Shown here: positions 35,460 through 44,505 of the stretch, piece after piece
Numbering within the stretch: position 1 is the first letter of the stretch
How the letters are laid out: every line of letters begins with the position of its first letter
Assembly: GCA_965197565.1 (NCBI GenBank)
Contig: CBDANK010000004.1
Location: forward strand, 806,001 to 870,000
DNA length: 64,000 nt
Direction of reading: 5' to 3'
From: G963667675 sp965197565
GTDB taxonomy: Bacteria > Chloroflexota > Dehalococcoidia > Lucifugimonadales > UBA3495
The notes under the pieces: generated by a model
The model's input: the letters and a program-made list of their open reading frames with translations, nothing else
Database searches by the model: none
Told to the model about the DNA's origin: nothing
Program-made: the position numbers and the translations under genes

Positions 35460-37576
35460 TCATGGCACCCGGATGCGGGCGTAGCCCAAAAGGTCTCTCG
35501 CGTCGCCGTCGCCTATTCTTGGGGTGCGGCTGGCATCTTGGAACCCCCACGCTTCAACAGAGTAATCTCGTGGGCTATCTAGTGCTGTGGGGAAAGGGAA
35601 GGTGACAGTGAATTTCCGTGTCGCCGGGTAGAAGAAATATTCATCCGCGACAACATCGCCTGGGTTGTCTAGGGTCCAGCCCCAATCGAAAATATCAGGC
35701 AGGATGAACCCTACAAACTCCAGCCTATTCGTGAGGGCTAAATGTGAAGTTCTGGTATCCGCCGGACCTAGGGTTGTCGTTGACCAAGACCGCATCATCC
35801 AGTAGGGTGCCTTCAAAAGTCACGGAGCGGCCGTCGTAAGTTGGGTACTGGTCCCACTGAATCAGATGGTGACTTTCTTGGTATGGACCCTCGTCAAAGG
35901 GCCGGTTTTCCGGTGCATTGAGAGCGCCCGACCAGTGCTTGTTCACCAAGGCGGTTTGCTCCGTAAATACTTGACGGACCGCAGCTATGCCGGGGGTCCG
36001 GTTCGTTTTCTGTTCTTTGCGGGTCAGTTGATAAAGTTCTTTTAGTTTTACCCCAAATGCCTCTACGCCGAGACTTTCAAGCAGTTCTTTGAATAGCCAC
36101 TCCCCCAAATAGTAGTGACAAAGGAATTGTTCGCTGCCTTTGGGGGGATTGGCCTTTGTCAGCATTTCTATGTCATGGGCTTCACAAGTGTTGACCCAAG
36201 TTCTCAACTGTCCCCGGCTCAATCCCATTTCAAGGCCGTGCATATATCCCACGGTGTTGGCTATGCCTTCATTGATCCAGGTGTCGTTGCCCAGCCAGTA
36301 GTAGTGACTCATTTCATGCACGAGGCTGGCTTGGAGTCTGCGCCACTCGTCGGTGTTCTGCTGTTGCTCGTGCTCGGGTAGAAAGCTCATGACGAACCTG
36401 AAATTGAAGGCGTAGTAGCCAGCGGGAACTGATTTAGTGTTTAAGACCACTATTACGTGATCGGTGGGTAAAGGCGATTGCATTGCCCGCTCGACGGACT
36501 CCACCACATCCATGACTGCGCCGGCAGTTCCCGGTCTGGACTGAGTTTCAGTGCGGACGATACTGACCTTCAAGTCTGGAGACCGCTCTGTTCCGCTGGA
36601 GACGGTTTCGATGGCGGCATAGCCGGGGGTCAAGAACCGTCCGATTTCCTCGGCGTCTCGGAGGGTGCCCGCTGCGGCGAACAGTATGGTCTCAGCGTCG
36701 GTAATGCCATCTTGAAAGGTGGGGTGGTCCATGAGCGGCTCGATTAGGCCCTTATACACCAAGGCATTTATCCCGCGTATTGCGAAGACATCACCGGCGT
36801 CCGGTGATGTCAAGAATGGCATAGGGATGATCGCAGCGGTGGCTTGTGGAAATTCATACCCCACTCGCCTGAGCCAGTAGATGATGTTGTATTCCGTTTC
36901 CGAGACAGCATCTTGAAGCCACGGCATTCCTAGAACTGCCCGCACGTTAGCGATGTCATCGGCGGCCATATAGAGCAGGTCGTCGATGGCATTGATCTCA
37001 ACCTCGGAGAGACCATCTTGGACCCAAGGGGATTGCTGTATTTGCCGATACAGACCAGGGTTAGTCCTTTTCCACCATCGCGTGTGCTCCGTGTCGTGAA
37101 GTTCAGGCAGGGAAGGCGTCACGGTCGGCGTTGGGGTCGGCGGCAGCGGCGTGGCTGTTAGGCGTGGGTGTGACTGTCGGGATAGGTGTCGGCGTCGGGG
37201 TCGGGGACACGGTGGGCACTAGGGTCGGCTCGGGAGTAGCCGTGGGGAACGGTGTAGCTGGCAGAGTCGGTCTTGGCGTCTCTGTAGGCTTAGGGGCCAG
37301 AGTAGGGGTTGGCGACGGTATTGCCGTGGGCAGCGGTGCTGGGGGCGGTTCTGATGTAGAGGTTGGAGTCGGGGTGAGGACGGAGCCAGCTTCAATGGTG
37401 GCCGCCAGCCTCGCTTCGATTGTTGCTTCTATGTCTAGGGTTGGGGATGGTGTAATGGCGGGGATGGATGACGGCGGAGCGGTCGTTGCGGGATTCGTGG
37501 TGGTGCATCCAGTAAATATTCCGGCAGCCACCAAGGCCACCAACAGCAATCGCATGAGGAACCCCCTTGCAGCCAA
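35460..37576 (-). pseudogene. Lipoprotein metalloprotease (HExxH), twice frameshifted
   Basis: Three frames make one ~690-residue protein. Residues 1-~25 are a lipoprotein signal (LLLVALVAAGIFTGC, lipobox Cys). Then comes a ~110-residue Thr/Pro-rich linker of TPTP repeats. After a shift near 37110-37130 come three helical repeats (WVQDGLSEVEINAIDDLLYM, WLQDAVSETEYNIIYWLR, FQDGITDAETILFAA) and a gluzincin site SLVHEMSHYYW with the third ligand in WINEGIANTVGY. A second shift near 35740 leads to a beta-rich C-terminal domain (35460-35730). It would be anchored outside the cell. The first shift lies in low-complexity DNA, so slippage is plausible. Confidence 0.75.
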
Positions 37577-37783
37577 AGGTTGAGAGGCGATTTGCTGAAT
37601 CTGCGACTAACCCGCGCATGGACCAGCAAGGGGGCATGATGCCCCTCAGCAAAGGTCCAGCGCAGACTCTAGGTAGCGCTATCACAGATTCAGCAGGGGG
37701 ATTTTAACTGAATGTTGAACCCGTCGCAATCCGAGAAGCCAGGGCCGCAAGGGTCTTACAAGCCTCAGAAGAAATCTGCAATT

Positions 37784-37927
37784 TCAAACTGAGACACTAC
37801 CCATTTCTAGGTAACGAGCGGTAGCCAATAACGAGATCTCCAGTGCCACGCCGACGAATACTATGAAGGCTATTACTTTTCTCATTAGTTTATGTGTCGG
37901 TTTCGTTTGTTTTTGGGTTTCATCCAT
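37784..37927 (-). CDS. Small single-pass membrane peptide
   Basis: A 47-residue frame with a basic start (KQTKPTHKLMRK), one hydrophobic helix (VIAFIVFVGVALEISLLATA) and a short tail. The hydrophobic helix and positive-inside start look real, but no clear ribosome site is seen. The surrounding gap 37577-38043 otherwise shows only short inverted repeats such as GCTGAATCTG (37590) with CAGATTCAGC (37685). Confidence 0.3.
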   Translation of the reverse strand: MDETQKQTKPTHKLMRKVIAFIVFVGVALEISLLATARYLEMGSVSV

Positions 37928-38043
37928 TAGCCCTGGACAGGAATGGGGCCGCCAAACCCCATTTTCAAACGAGACCCCAATCCCGGAAAAAGGTCTGGCA
38001 CATCCAAAAGCAAACGGCACCCCCGACTGCCTGCGCTGTCGGT

Positions 38044-38340
38044 CTAGTCATCAAGTTCTATGTCTATAAAGTTACGTTTTTCTCCTACCCGCGCCACTCG
38101 CACCAACACCGGTTGGTTCACCATCGGGCCTATCCTGTCATCGACCTCCTCGCCTGTGCCAACTATCCTGAGGCTCTTCCCTTCTTTTTCGGTAACAACA
38201 TCAATCCAATCTTGATTCAAATTCAAGGCACGCAAAACCCCGTGAATTTCCTCCTCTTTTGAATCTGGCAGAGGGGCTCCAGCACCACCACAACTGTCTA
38301 TCTCTAAGAGCCTTCCTAATGGTGTGTCTGACTCCAGAAT
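38044..38340 (-). pseudogene. C-terminal remnant of an unknown gene
   Basis: An open frame of 98 codons with no start codon ends in LNLNQDWIDVVTEKEGKSLR, VNQPVLVRVARVGE and FIDIELDD. It is preceded by PLGRLLEIDSCGGAGAPLPD. Base composition and the regular alternation suggest real coding sequence, but no family is recognised. The 5' part runs into a 50-bp tandem duplication and an in-frame TGA (38341-38343) next to IS21, so it was probably truncated there. Confidence 0.4.
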
Positions 38341-38391
38341 TCAGGGTCTATCTCTAAGAGCCTTCCTAATGGGGTGATCCAGAATTCAGGG
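38297..38391. repeat. 50-bp imperfect tandem repeat
   Basis: TCTATCTCTAAGAGCCTTCC starts at 38297 and again at 38347; both units end in CCAGAATTCAGGG, the second being five bases shorter. It sits between the truncated gene at 38044 and the left end of IS21. Confidence 0.8.
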
Positions 38392-38548
38392 TGATCGGGT
38401 GATCAGCTGATGTTGTGTAATCGGCGGAGTTAAAGTGGACCACGGAGGCGGAGAAATTGCTGACAAGTTTGGACCACGGAGGCGGACAATCGGCAGTTGA
38501 ATACTGTACCGCCTTCCGCCATCCAAAGGGTCATTCTCGACCCCATGG

Positions 38549-40075
38549 ATGGTGCCAGGAATGTACCAGGTGGAATCGTATCTGCGGGTCCGCAGGGCGG
38601 TGATGGTGGAGGGCATGAGCATCCGGGAGGCCTCCCGGGTGTTCGGGCTGCACCGGGACACTGTACGGAAGATGCTGGCTTACTCCGTTCCTCCGGGGTA
38701 CCGGCGGCAGACCACGCCCCGGCGCCCAACCCTTCGACAAGCTCAGGAGGAGCTATTTACCGGCGTCATAGACCGGATCCTCGAAGAGGACCTCAGGCTT
38801 CCCAGGAAGCAGCGCCACACGGCCAAAGGCATTTTCGAGAGGCTCAGGGACGAGTACGGCTTCGACGGCGGATACACCATAGTCAAAAACTAGGTCAGGG
38901 AGCGCCACCGCCAGTCCCAGGAAATGTTCGTTCCGCTGTCCCATCCGCCGGGCCATGCCCAGTGCGATTTCGGCGAGGCCCTGGTGGTGATCGGCGGCGT
39001 GGATCAAAAGGCCCACTTCTTAGTCCTGGACCTTCCCCACAGCGACGGCTGCTTCGTGAAGGCCTACCCGGCCGAGACCACCGAGGCCTTCCTGGACGGC
39101 CACGTCTCAGCCTTCGGCTTTCTGGGAGGAGTGCCCCAGAGCATCCTCTATGACAACACCAGGCTGGCGGTGACGAAGATACTGGGGGATGGCCGGCGCA
39201 AGCGCACCCGCGCCTTCACCGGGCTCCAGTCCCACTACCGGTTCGAGGACCGGTTCGGCCGTCCCGGCAAGGGCAACGACAAGGGGAAGGTGGAGGGGAT
39301 GGTGGGCTATGTGCGCCGCAACTTCCTGGTGCCGGTGCCGTCCTTCGAGAGCTTCGAATCGCTGAATGTCCACCTGGAACAGCGTTGCCTGGAGCGGATG
39401 GACGCCAGGCTCAGGGGTCATACTGAGACCATAGGGCAGCGGATGGAGAGTGACCTAGAGGCGCTGATGCCGTTGCCCGCAGCGCCATATGACGCCTGCG
39501 AGAAGCAGGCGGGCCGGGTGAGTTCCCTGTCCCTGGTCCGGTACCGCACCAACGACTACTCGGTGCCGGTAGCGTACGGACACCGGGACGTCCTGGTGCG
39601 GGGCTATGTGGACCAGGTGGTCATCAGCTGCGGTTCCGATGTCATCGCCGCACACCCCCGTTCCTACCAGCGGGACGACTTCGTATACGACCCCATCCAC
39701 TACCTGCCGCTCCTGGAGCAGAAGGCGAACGCCTTGGACCAGGCCACGCCCCTGCAAGGGTGGGACCTGCCCGAGGAGTTCGGCACACTGCGCCGTCTGC
39801 TCGAGTCCAGGATGGAACGTCGGGGCAAGCGGGAGTTCGTGCAGGTGCTCCGGCTGATGGAGACCTTCTCACAGCAGGAGGTGCATCACGCCGTGAGAGA
39901 GGCCATCAGGCTGGGCGCGATCAGCTTCGATGCGGTGAAGCACCTGGCGCTGTGCCGGCTCGAGGGACGGCCGCCACGTCTGGACCTGGAGCTGTACCCC
40001 TATCTGCCCCGAGTGCGGGTGAACACTACCTCGGCTGGGGACTACATGACGTTGCTGTCGGGGAGGGCGGCATGA
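38549..40075 (+). pseudogene. istA: IS21 transposase IstA with an in-frame TAG
   Basis: A 508-codon frame with one stop. The first part has the helix-turn-helix (SIREASRVFGLHRDTVRKML), then TAG at 38891-38893 where KNYVRERHRQ is expected (TAC to TAG). The rest carries the integrase core: HAQCDFGEALVVIGG (Asp), VPQSILYDNTRLAV (Asp) and GNDKGKVEGMVGYVRRN (Glu), then YRTNDYSVPVAYGHRDVLV. Without suppression the catalytic domain is not made. Stop and start of istB overlap as ATGA. Confidence 0.87.
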
Positions 40076-40854
40076 GCGACAGGTCGACGCTGCTGTTGGA
40101 GCATCATCTGAAGGAACTCAAGCTGCCCAGCTTCCTGCGGGAATACGGCAAGCTGGCCGCCCAGTGTGCCGCCGAGGGCGCAGACCATCCCCAGTACTTG
40201 CTCCGGTTGGCCGAACTGGAACTCATCGACCGCCACCAGCGCATGGTGCAGCGCCGCATCCGCGCTGCCCGCTTCCCGGCGGTCAAGAGCCTGGACACCT
40301 TCGACTTCCTGGCCATCCCCTCGGTGAACAAAGCCCTGGTGATGGAGCTGGCCCGCTGCGAATACGTCCAGCATAGGGAGAACGTCATCGCCATCGGCAA
40401 CAGCGGCACCGGCAAGACCCACATGGCCCTGGGGCTGGGCCTGGCCGCCTGCCAACGGGGCATGTCGGTGGGCTTCACCACCGCCGCCGGCCTGGTGCAC
40501 GAGATGATGGAAGCCCGTGATGAAAGGCGGCTGCTCAACCTCCAGAGGCAACTGTCCCGGCTCAAGCTGCTGATCGTCGACGAACTGGGCTTCGTGCCAC
40601 TCTCCCGCACCGGTGCTGAGTTGCTCTTTGAGGTCTTCAGCCAGCGCTACGAGCGGGGATCCATCCTGGTGACCACCAACCTGCCCTTCGACGAGTGGAC
40701 CGAGGTGTTCGGATCGGAGCGCCTCACCGGCGCGTTGCTGGACCGCCTGACCCATCACGTCCACATCCTCGAAATGAACGAGGAGAGCTACCGCCTCAAG
40801 CGCAGCAGGGAAACCGCTGCGTCCCAAGTTCCAGACGATAAAGACGACGGGTAG
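40072..40854 (+). CDS. istB: IS21 helper ATPase IstB
   Basis: A 260-residue AAA+ ATPase. The Walker A is IAIGNSGTGKTHMALGL near residue 105, the Walker B LLIVDELGFVPLS near residue 165, followed by sensor 1 ILVTTNLPFDEW. The N-terminal helical domain begins LLLEHHLKELKLPSFLREYG, typical of IstB. The ATG overlaps the istA stop (ATGA), giving translational coupling. IstB remodels target DNA for IstA; here IstA is interrupted, so it has no working partner in this copy. Confidence 0.92.
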   Translation: MSDRSTLLLEHHLKELKLPSFLREYGKLAAQCAAEGADHPQYLLRLAELELIDRHQRMVQRRIRAARFPAVKSLDTFDFLAIPSVNKALVMELARCEYVQHRENVIAIGNSGTGKTHMALGLGLAACQRGMSVGFTTAAGLVHEMMEARDERRLLNLQRQLSRLKLLIVDELGFVPLSRTGAELLFEVFSQRYERGSILVTTNLPFDEWTEVFGSERLTGALLDRLTHHVHILEMNEESYRLKRSRETAASQVPDDKDDG

Positions 40855-41037
40855 GTCGCACCGGAAATCGTCCTCCTCTTACCCTGGTGTGCAGCACACC
40901 TGCCTGTGTCATATCCCCCCAACAACCGTCGCGGATATTCATGCTGGACAGTTAGCGAGGACATTTCTGCTGAACCTTAACAACCCAGGTGGTACACTTT
41001 TGCTCCGCCCCAATGGCCCAACATCACGCCGCCCTTG

Positions 41038-41231
41038 TATCTTAGCTTGGAGGTGGATAGTTTTCTTTCTTAGGTGTGCGGGGTGCGGCAGACCGGCCCG
41101 CCCTGGGTCATAGAAGACCGTTGTCAAGCTTGGGTCGCCGCACCCTTTTCAGAACAGAGCCCGCACAGTTGCCTGGGTCAACCAAGCCCGCATCTGGCAA
41201 GGACGGGCCGACGGTTCGCAGGGAGGTTCTC
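41038..41231 (+). ncRNA. Candidate bridge RNA region of IS110 copy 2
   Basis: The 194-bp non-coding stretch upstream of the recombinase equals that of copy 1. By analogy with IS621, whose ~177-nt bridge RNA is made from the same place, this is the likely RNA gene. Transcription toward the recombinase is assumed. Confidence 0.45.
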
Positions 41232-42194
41232 ATGGAGCAACACGGTATCTACGTAGGGGTCGATGTGGCCAAGGCCCGGGTGGATGTGGCCATCCGTCCT
41301 GGGGGAGACCGGCGTGAGGTCTGCAACGACCAGGCCGGGATCGCGGCACTGGTGGCCCAGATGCAGCAACTCAATCCCGCAGCCTTGGTGCTGGAGGCTA
41401 CGGGTGGGCTGGAACTGCCCTTGGTGGCAGCCCTGGCAGCTGCCTCCCTCCCGGTGGTGGTAGTCAACCCTCGCCAGGTGCGGGACTTTGCCAGGGCCAC
41501 TGGGCGGCTGGCCAAGACCGATTCCCTGGACGCGGCGGTCCTGGCTCACTTCGCCGAGGCCGTCCGTCCTCCCCGGCGTCCTCTCCGGGACGCCGAGACC
41601 CAGGTCCTCAGCTCGCTGGTGGCCCGCAGACAACAGGTGATGACCATGCTGGTAGCGGAGAGGAACCGACTCTCCAGTGCTACTATGGCCGTCCGGCCCA
41701 GCATTGAGGCCCACATCGCCTGGCTCAAGCAACAGCTGGACGACCTGGACCAGGGCTTGCGCCAGACCCTCCGCCAGAGTCCTGTATGGCGGGAGAAGGA
41801 CGACCTGCTGCGCAGCGTACCCGGCATCGGAGACCAGATCTCTCTTACCCTTCTGGCATACCTGCCCGAACTGGGCACTCTCAACCGCCGACAGATCGCT
41901 GCCCTGGTGGGCGTGGCTCCCTTCAACCGGGACAGTGGTGCCCTGCGGGGCAAACGCACCCTCTGGGGTGGACGGGCCAGGGTCCGCACAGCCCTCTACA
42001 TGGGGGCGTTGGTAGCCAGTCGCTTCAACCCGGTCATCAGGGACTTCTACCAGCGCCTGTTGTCTGCCGGCAAGCCGAAAAAGCTGGCTCTGACCGCCTG
42101 TATGCGCAAGCTGCTGATAATCCTCAACTCCATGCTCAAGTACGGCTCGTCCTGGAACCACCCGGCCGCGAAGTCCCTCACCCATTCCTATTGA
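41232..42194 (+). CDS. IS110-family DEDD recombinase, copy 2
   Basis: A 320-residue protein, the same as copy 1 but for Ile near residue 37 and Ala near the end. DEDD residues are in GVDVAKARVDVAI, VLEATGG and DSLDAAVLAHFAE; the C-terminal Transposase_20 domain with VPGIGDQISLTLL holds the active-site Ser region of this family. ATG 41232 follows GGAGGTTCTC. The downstream non-coding end is only ~19 bp. This copy is intact and could be active. Confidence 0.92.
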   Translation: MEQHGIYVGVDVAKARVDVAIRPGGDRREVCNDQAGIAALVAQMQQLNPAALVLEATGGLELPLVAALAAASLPVVVVNPRQVRDFARATGRLAKTDSLDAAVLAHFAEAVRPPRRPLRDAETQVLSSLVARRQQVMTMLVAERNRLSSATMAVRPSIEAHIAWLKQQLDDLDQGLRQTLRQSPVWREKDDLLRSVPGIGDQISLTLLAYLPELGTLNRRQIAALVGVAPFNRDSGALRGKRTLWGGRARVRTALYMGALVASRFNPVIRDFYQRLLSAGKPKKLALTACMRKLLIILNSMLKYGSSWNHPAAKSLTHSY

Positions 42195-42236
42195 CTTTCA
42201 AGACAGTTGCTTGACACTCTCAGCCGAGGTTGGCGT

Positions 42237-43154
42237 GTGAGCGGAGGCAAACGAAGGGTCGAAAAGTTGGAAACCGGCCTCACTCCGAAGCAGGCCATCC
42301 TGCTGTGGCTGCAAGAGGCTCACGCCTTCGAGAACATTATTGAGTATGTCCATCACCTGAAGACCAAACCTGACAGTGCCGCGCCAATAAACAAGTTGAC
42401 CACCCAAGTAGCCGAGTCCGTAAGACAAACCCTGAAGGGGCAGTCGCAGGAAGAGATCAACCGGGCGATGCGCCAGGCTTACAAGGATGTACTTTTCTTG
42501 TTTTTCCTCCACCAGCAAGCCAATGGTAAGCTCCTCTCAGATAACCGGTACTACTGGACCGGGTGTCTGCTGTTGAGCAAGGAATTGAAATCCCTGCTAA
42601 GAGAGCAATCGCTAGACCGGCAAATGCGGTGGAACCGAATTCGGGCAGAGATTGATATGCCCTATCCCTTGGACTCGGAGGCGGCGGCTGCGGTGGAAGC
42701 GGCCCAGCACCACCACGTTTTGACCTGGGAGATTATTGAAGAGGGTGACGACATAGGCCAATGGCTGAGAGACAGCTTTCTTGCCAAAGGCAAAACTGCC
42801 TTGTCTGATGGCGCTTACGGATTGATTAATGACACCAAATTCCTTTATTTGAAGGTGCCCACCGAAAACGAGGTGAGGGAGCTATTCGAGAACGCGGAGA
42901 ACTTCCAAAAGTTTCTATCTGGCGGGGATTACTCTTATGGCCTGGCCGATGTGCCGGACAGAGAGTATGAAGAACACTATGATGCAATAGTGCAGGCCTT
43001 GAAGGGCGTGACCCAAGGGGGTGTTGTCGTGGACCTGATGACCGTACCCCACGCCTTCTTGAGAGAGGCGCCTCTGGTTGATGGCAAATGGATTGACCGC
43101 TACATCTTCCCGGTCACCGTTCATGAAGGACACTTGTTCGTGGACGTTTCGTAA
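42237..43154 (+). CDS. Hypothetical protein, 5' end at IS110 junction
   Basis: A protein of ~305 residues that I do not recognise. It begins with a Lys/Arg-rich stretch (SGGKRRVEKLETGLTPKQAI), followed by helices (QEAHAFENIIEYVHHL, then YKDVLFLFFLHQQANGK), and ends in VHEGHLFVDVS. It is predicted soluble and mostly helical. The frame is open into the end of IS110 copy 2, so the native start may be lost; GTG 42237, with GAGG upstream, is a guess. It precedes a CoA-transferase on the opposite strand. Confidence 0.5.
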   Translation: MSGGKRRVEKLETGLTPKQAILLWLQEAHAFENIIEYVHHLKTKPDSAAPINKLTTQVAESVRQTLKGQSQEEINRAMRQAYKDVLFLFFLHQQANGKLLSDNRYYWTGCLLLSKELKSLLREQSLDRQMRWNRIRAEIDMPYPLDSEAAAAVEAAQHHHVLTWEIIEEGDDIGQWLRDSFLAKGKTALSDGAYGLINDTKFLYLKVPTENEVRELFENAENFQKFLSGGDYSYGLADVPDREYEEHYDAIVQALKGVTQGGVVVDLMTVPHAFLREAPLVDGKWIDRYIFPVTVHEGHLFVDVS

Positions 43155-43207
43155 AGTGATTCGCGGCACCCGCTCATAATTGCACCGTCGACGATTGTTG
43201 CCGGACT

Positions 43208-44443
43208 TCAGTCGAAAACCCCGGCGATGGCGCAATCGGCCAGCTCGTCGTCCGACATCCCCAAGACGTCTCGCAGTATGTAGGTTTGATCAGCGCCGAA
43301 CTCCGGTGCCGCCCGGACCGGCCCTCCAGGCGTGCGGGACAGCTTGTAAGGCACTCCCTCAATGATGCGGGGTACGTTCTCAGCGTCTGGAACATACCGA
43401 AAGAACCCCCGTTCCTTGAGTTGCGGGTCTCGGGCAATGTCGGCACCAGTTTGGACGACACCAGCGGAGACTCCGGCCGATTGCAGCAAGTGCATCACTT
43501 CCTCTGGGATATGCTGCAAGGTCCAGGACTCCACCATGGCGTCTAGCTCGTCTGCATGCTTCTGTCGAGCCAAGGCTGAATCAAACCGAGCCTCTTTGCT
43601 CCAAGGGGGCTCTCCAATGGCGCGGGTAAAGGCGTTCCACTCTGTGTCGGTAAACACGGTGATCGCAACCCAGCGGTCTTCACCCTTGCACCGGTAGGCG
43701 CCGTGGGGAGCGCCCCCACCGTGATGTAAGCGGTTGCCGGATCGCCGAACCGAGTGCGTCGACGGATTGACGTTGAGGTCGAGGACCAAGGTCTCCAGCG
43801 TAGTCGCCAGTGCTTCAAACTGGGCAAGGTCTATCCACTGGCCCTGGCCGGTCCGGCGCCGGTGAATCAGAGCCATTATCAACGCTTGAGCGCCTGCTAT
43901 GCCAGCGGTGGCGTCACTATAGGCGCTGGCTGGCCCGGAGGGATCGGTGTCGGGGAAACCTGTCAGATGGGTAAAGCCTGACCAGGCCTGAAGGGTCTCT
44001 CCGAAGCTAACCCGGTCCTTCCAAGGGCCGGTGCGACCGAAGCCGGACATGCTCAACATTATGATGTCGGGCTTGACCTGGCGAAGGCTTGTGTAGTCCA
44101 TGCCCCAGGAGGTCATCACCCGGCCGCTGAAGTTTTCCGTCACCGCATCGGACACCGCCACCAACCGTTTGGCGATATCGACGCCCTGAGGCGTCTTCAT
44201 GTTTAGCGCCAGGCCCAGCTTGCCAGCGTTCCAATTGTGACGGTGGCCTAGTCCCCGCGGGGTCAGTGGGGCAGCACCGCCTACGATCGCTAAAGCCTGG
44301 TTGGACTCGATCTTGATAACTTCGGCCCCCTGATCCGACAGGATACGGGTAGCGGAAGGCCCCGCGTGAATCCAGGTGAAGTCCACTATCCGGATTCCTC
44401 GCATACCGTAGCTACCGTTTTGGGATTGATTTGCCGTACTCAA
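43208..44443 (-). CDS. CaiB/BaiF-family CoA-transferase
   Basis: A 411-residue family III CoA-transferase that moves CoA between organic acids through aspartyl-CoA thioester chemistry. Features: GIRIVDFTWIHAGPSATRIL, DQGAEVIKIES, the NWNAGKLGLALNMKTPQG segment, DAVTENFSGRVMTSWGMDY with the Glu-Asn pair, and FGRTGPWKDR near residue 135. The Asp nucleophile expected near residue ~170 lies in FPDTDPSGPASAYSDA. A second, clearly different paralogue is upstream on the same strand (44506), so the two may form a heteromer or act on different acids. 62 bp separate them. Confidence 0.88.
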   Translation of the reverse strand: MSTANQSQNGSYGMRGIRIVDFTWIHAGPSATRILSDQGAEVIKIESNQALAIVGGAAPLTPRGLGHRHNWNAGKLGLALNMKTPQGVDIAKRLVAVSDAVTENFSGRVMTSWGMDYTSLRQVKPDIIMLSMSGFGRTGPWKDRVSFGETLQAWSGFTHLTGFPDTDPSGPASAYSDATAGIAGAQALIMALIHRRRTGQGQWIDLAQFEALATTLETLVLDLNVNPSTHSVRRSGNRLHHGGGAPHGAYRCKGEDRWVAITVFTDTEWNAFTRAIGEPPWSKEARFDSALARQKHADELDAMVESWTLQHIPEEVMHLLQSAGVSAGVVQTGADIARDPQLKERGFFRYVPDAENVPRIIEGVPYKLSRTPGGPVRAAPEFGADQTYILRDVLGMSDDELADCAIAGVFD

Positions 44444-44505
44444 AGCACCTCTTGCAGGGTGGTTCGCCGACGGATGGAAATTGCGGACACCGGCAACAAC
44501 ATTAG

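Larger units (their letters stand above)
38408..41026 (+). mobile_element. IS21-family element
   Basis: Ends TGATGTTG (38408-38415) and CAACATCA (41019-41026) are inverted, and inside them the short repeat GTGGACCACGGAGGCGG occurs twice on the left, with a similar ACACTTTTGCTCCGCC on the right, as is usual for IS21 transposase binding sites. It carries istA and istB. No flanking duplication is obvious; IS110 copy 2 begins 7 bases beyond the right end. Confidence 0.85.
41034..42213 (+). mobile_element. IS110-family element, copy 2
   Basis: The element matches 16148-17323 in inverted orientation. The left junction reads GCCGCCCTTGTATC and the right GTTGCTTGACACTCTC, so the reconstructed empty site is CCGCCCTTGACACT with the CTTG core. 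It lies 7 bases past the IS21 right end. No terminal inverted repeats. Confidence 0.88.

Noticed and set aside
37131..37583. Gly/Val-rich 150-codon plus-strand frame
   Set aside because: Antisense of the Thr/Pro-rich linker of the protease gene.
38297..38391. Possible CRISPR-like repeat
   Set aside because: Only two units of a 50-bp direct repeat with almost no spacer; no Cas genes.
41178..42185. 335-codon minus-strand frame opposite the IS110 recombinase (same at 16172-17179)
   Set aside because: It is an antisense shadow of a well-identified recombinase; its length comes from the high GC content and codon bias.
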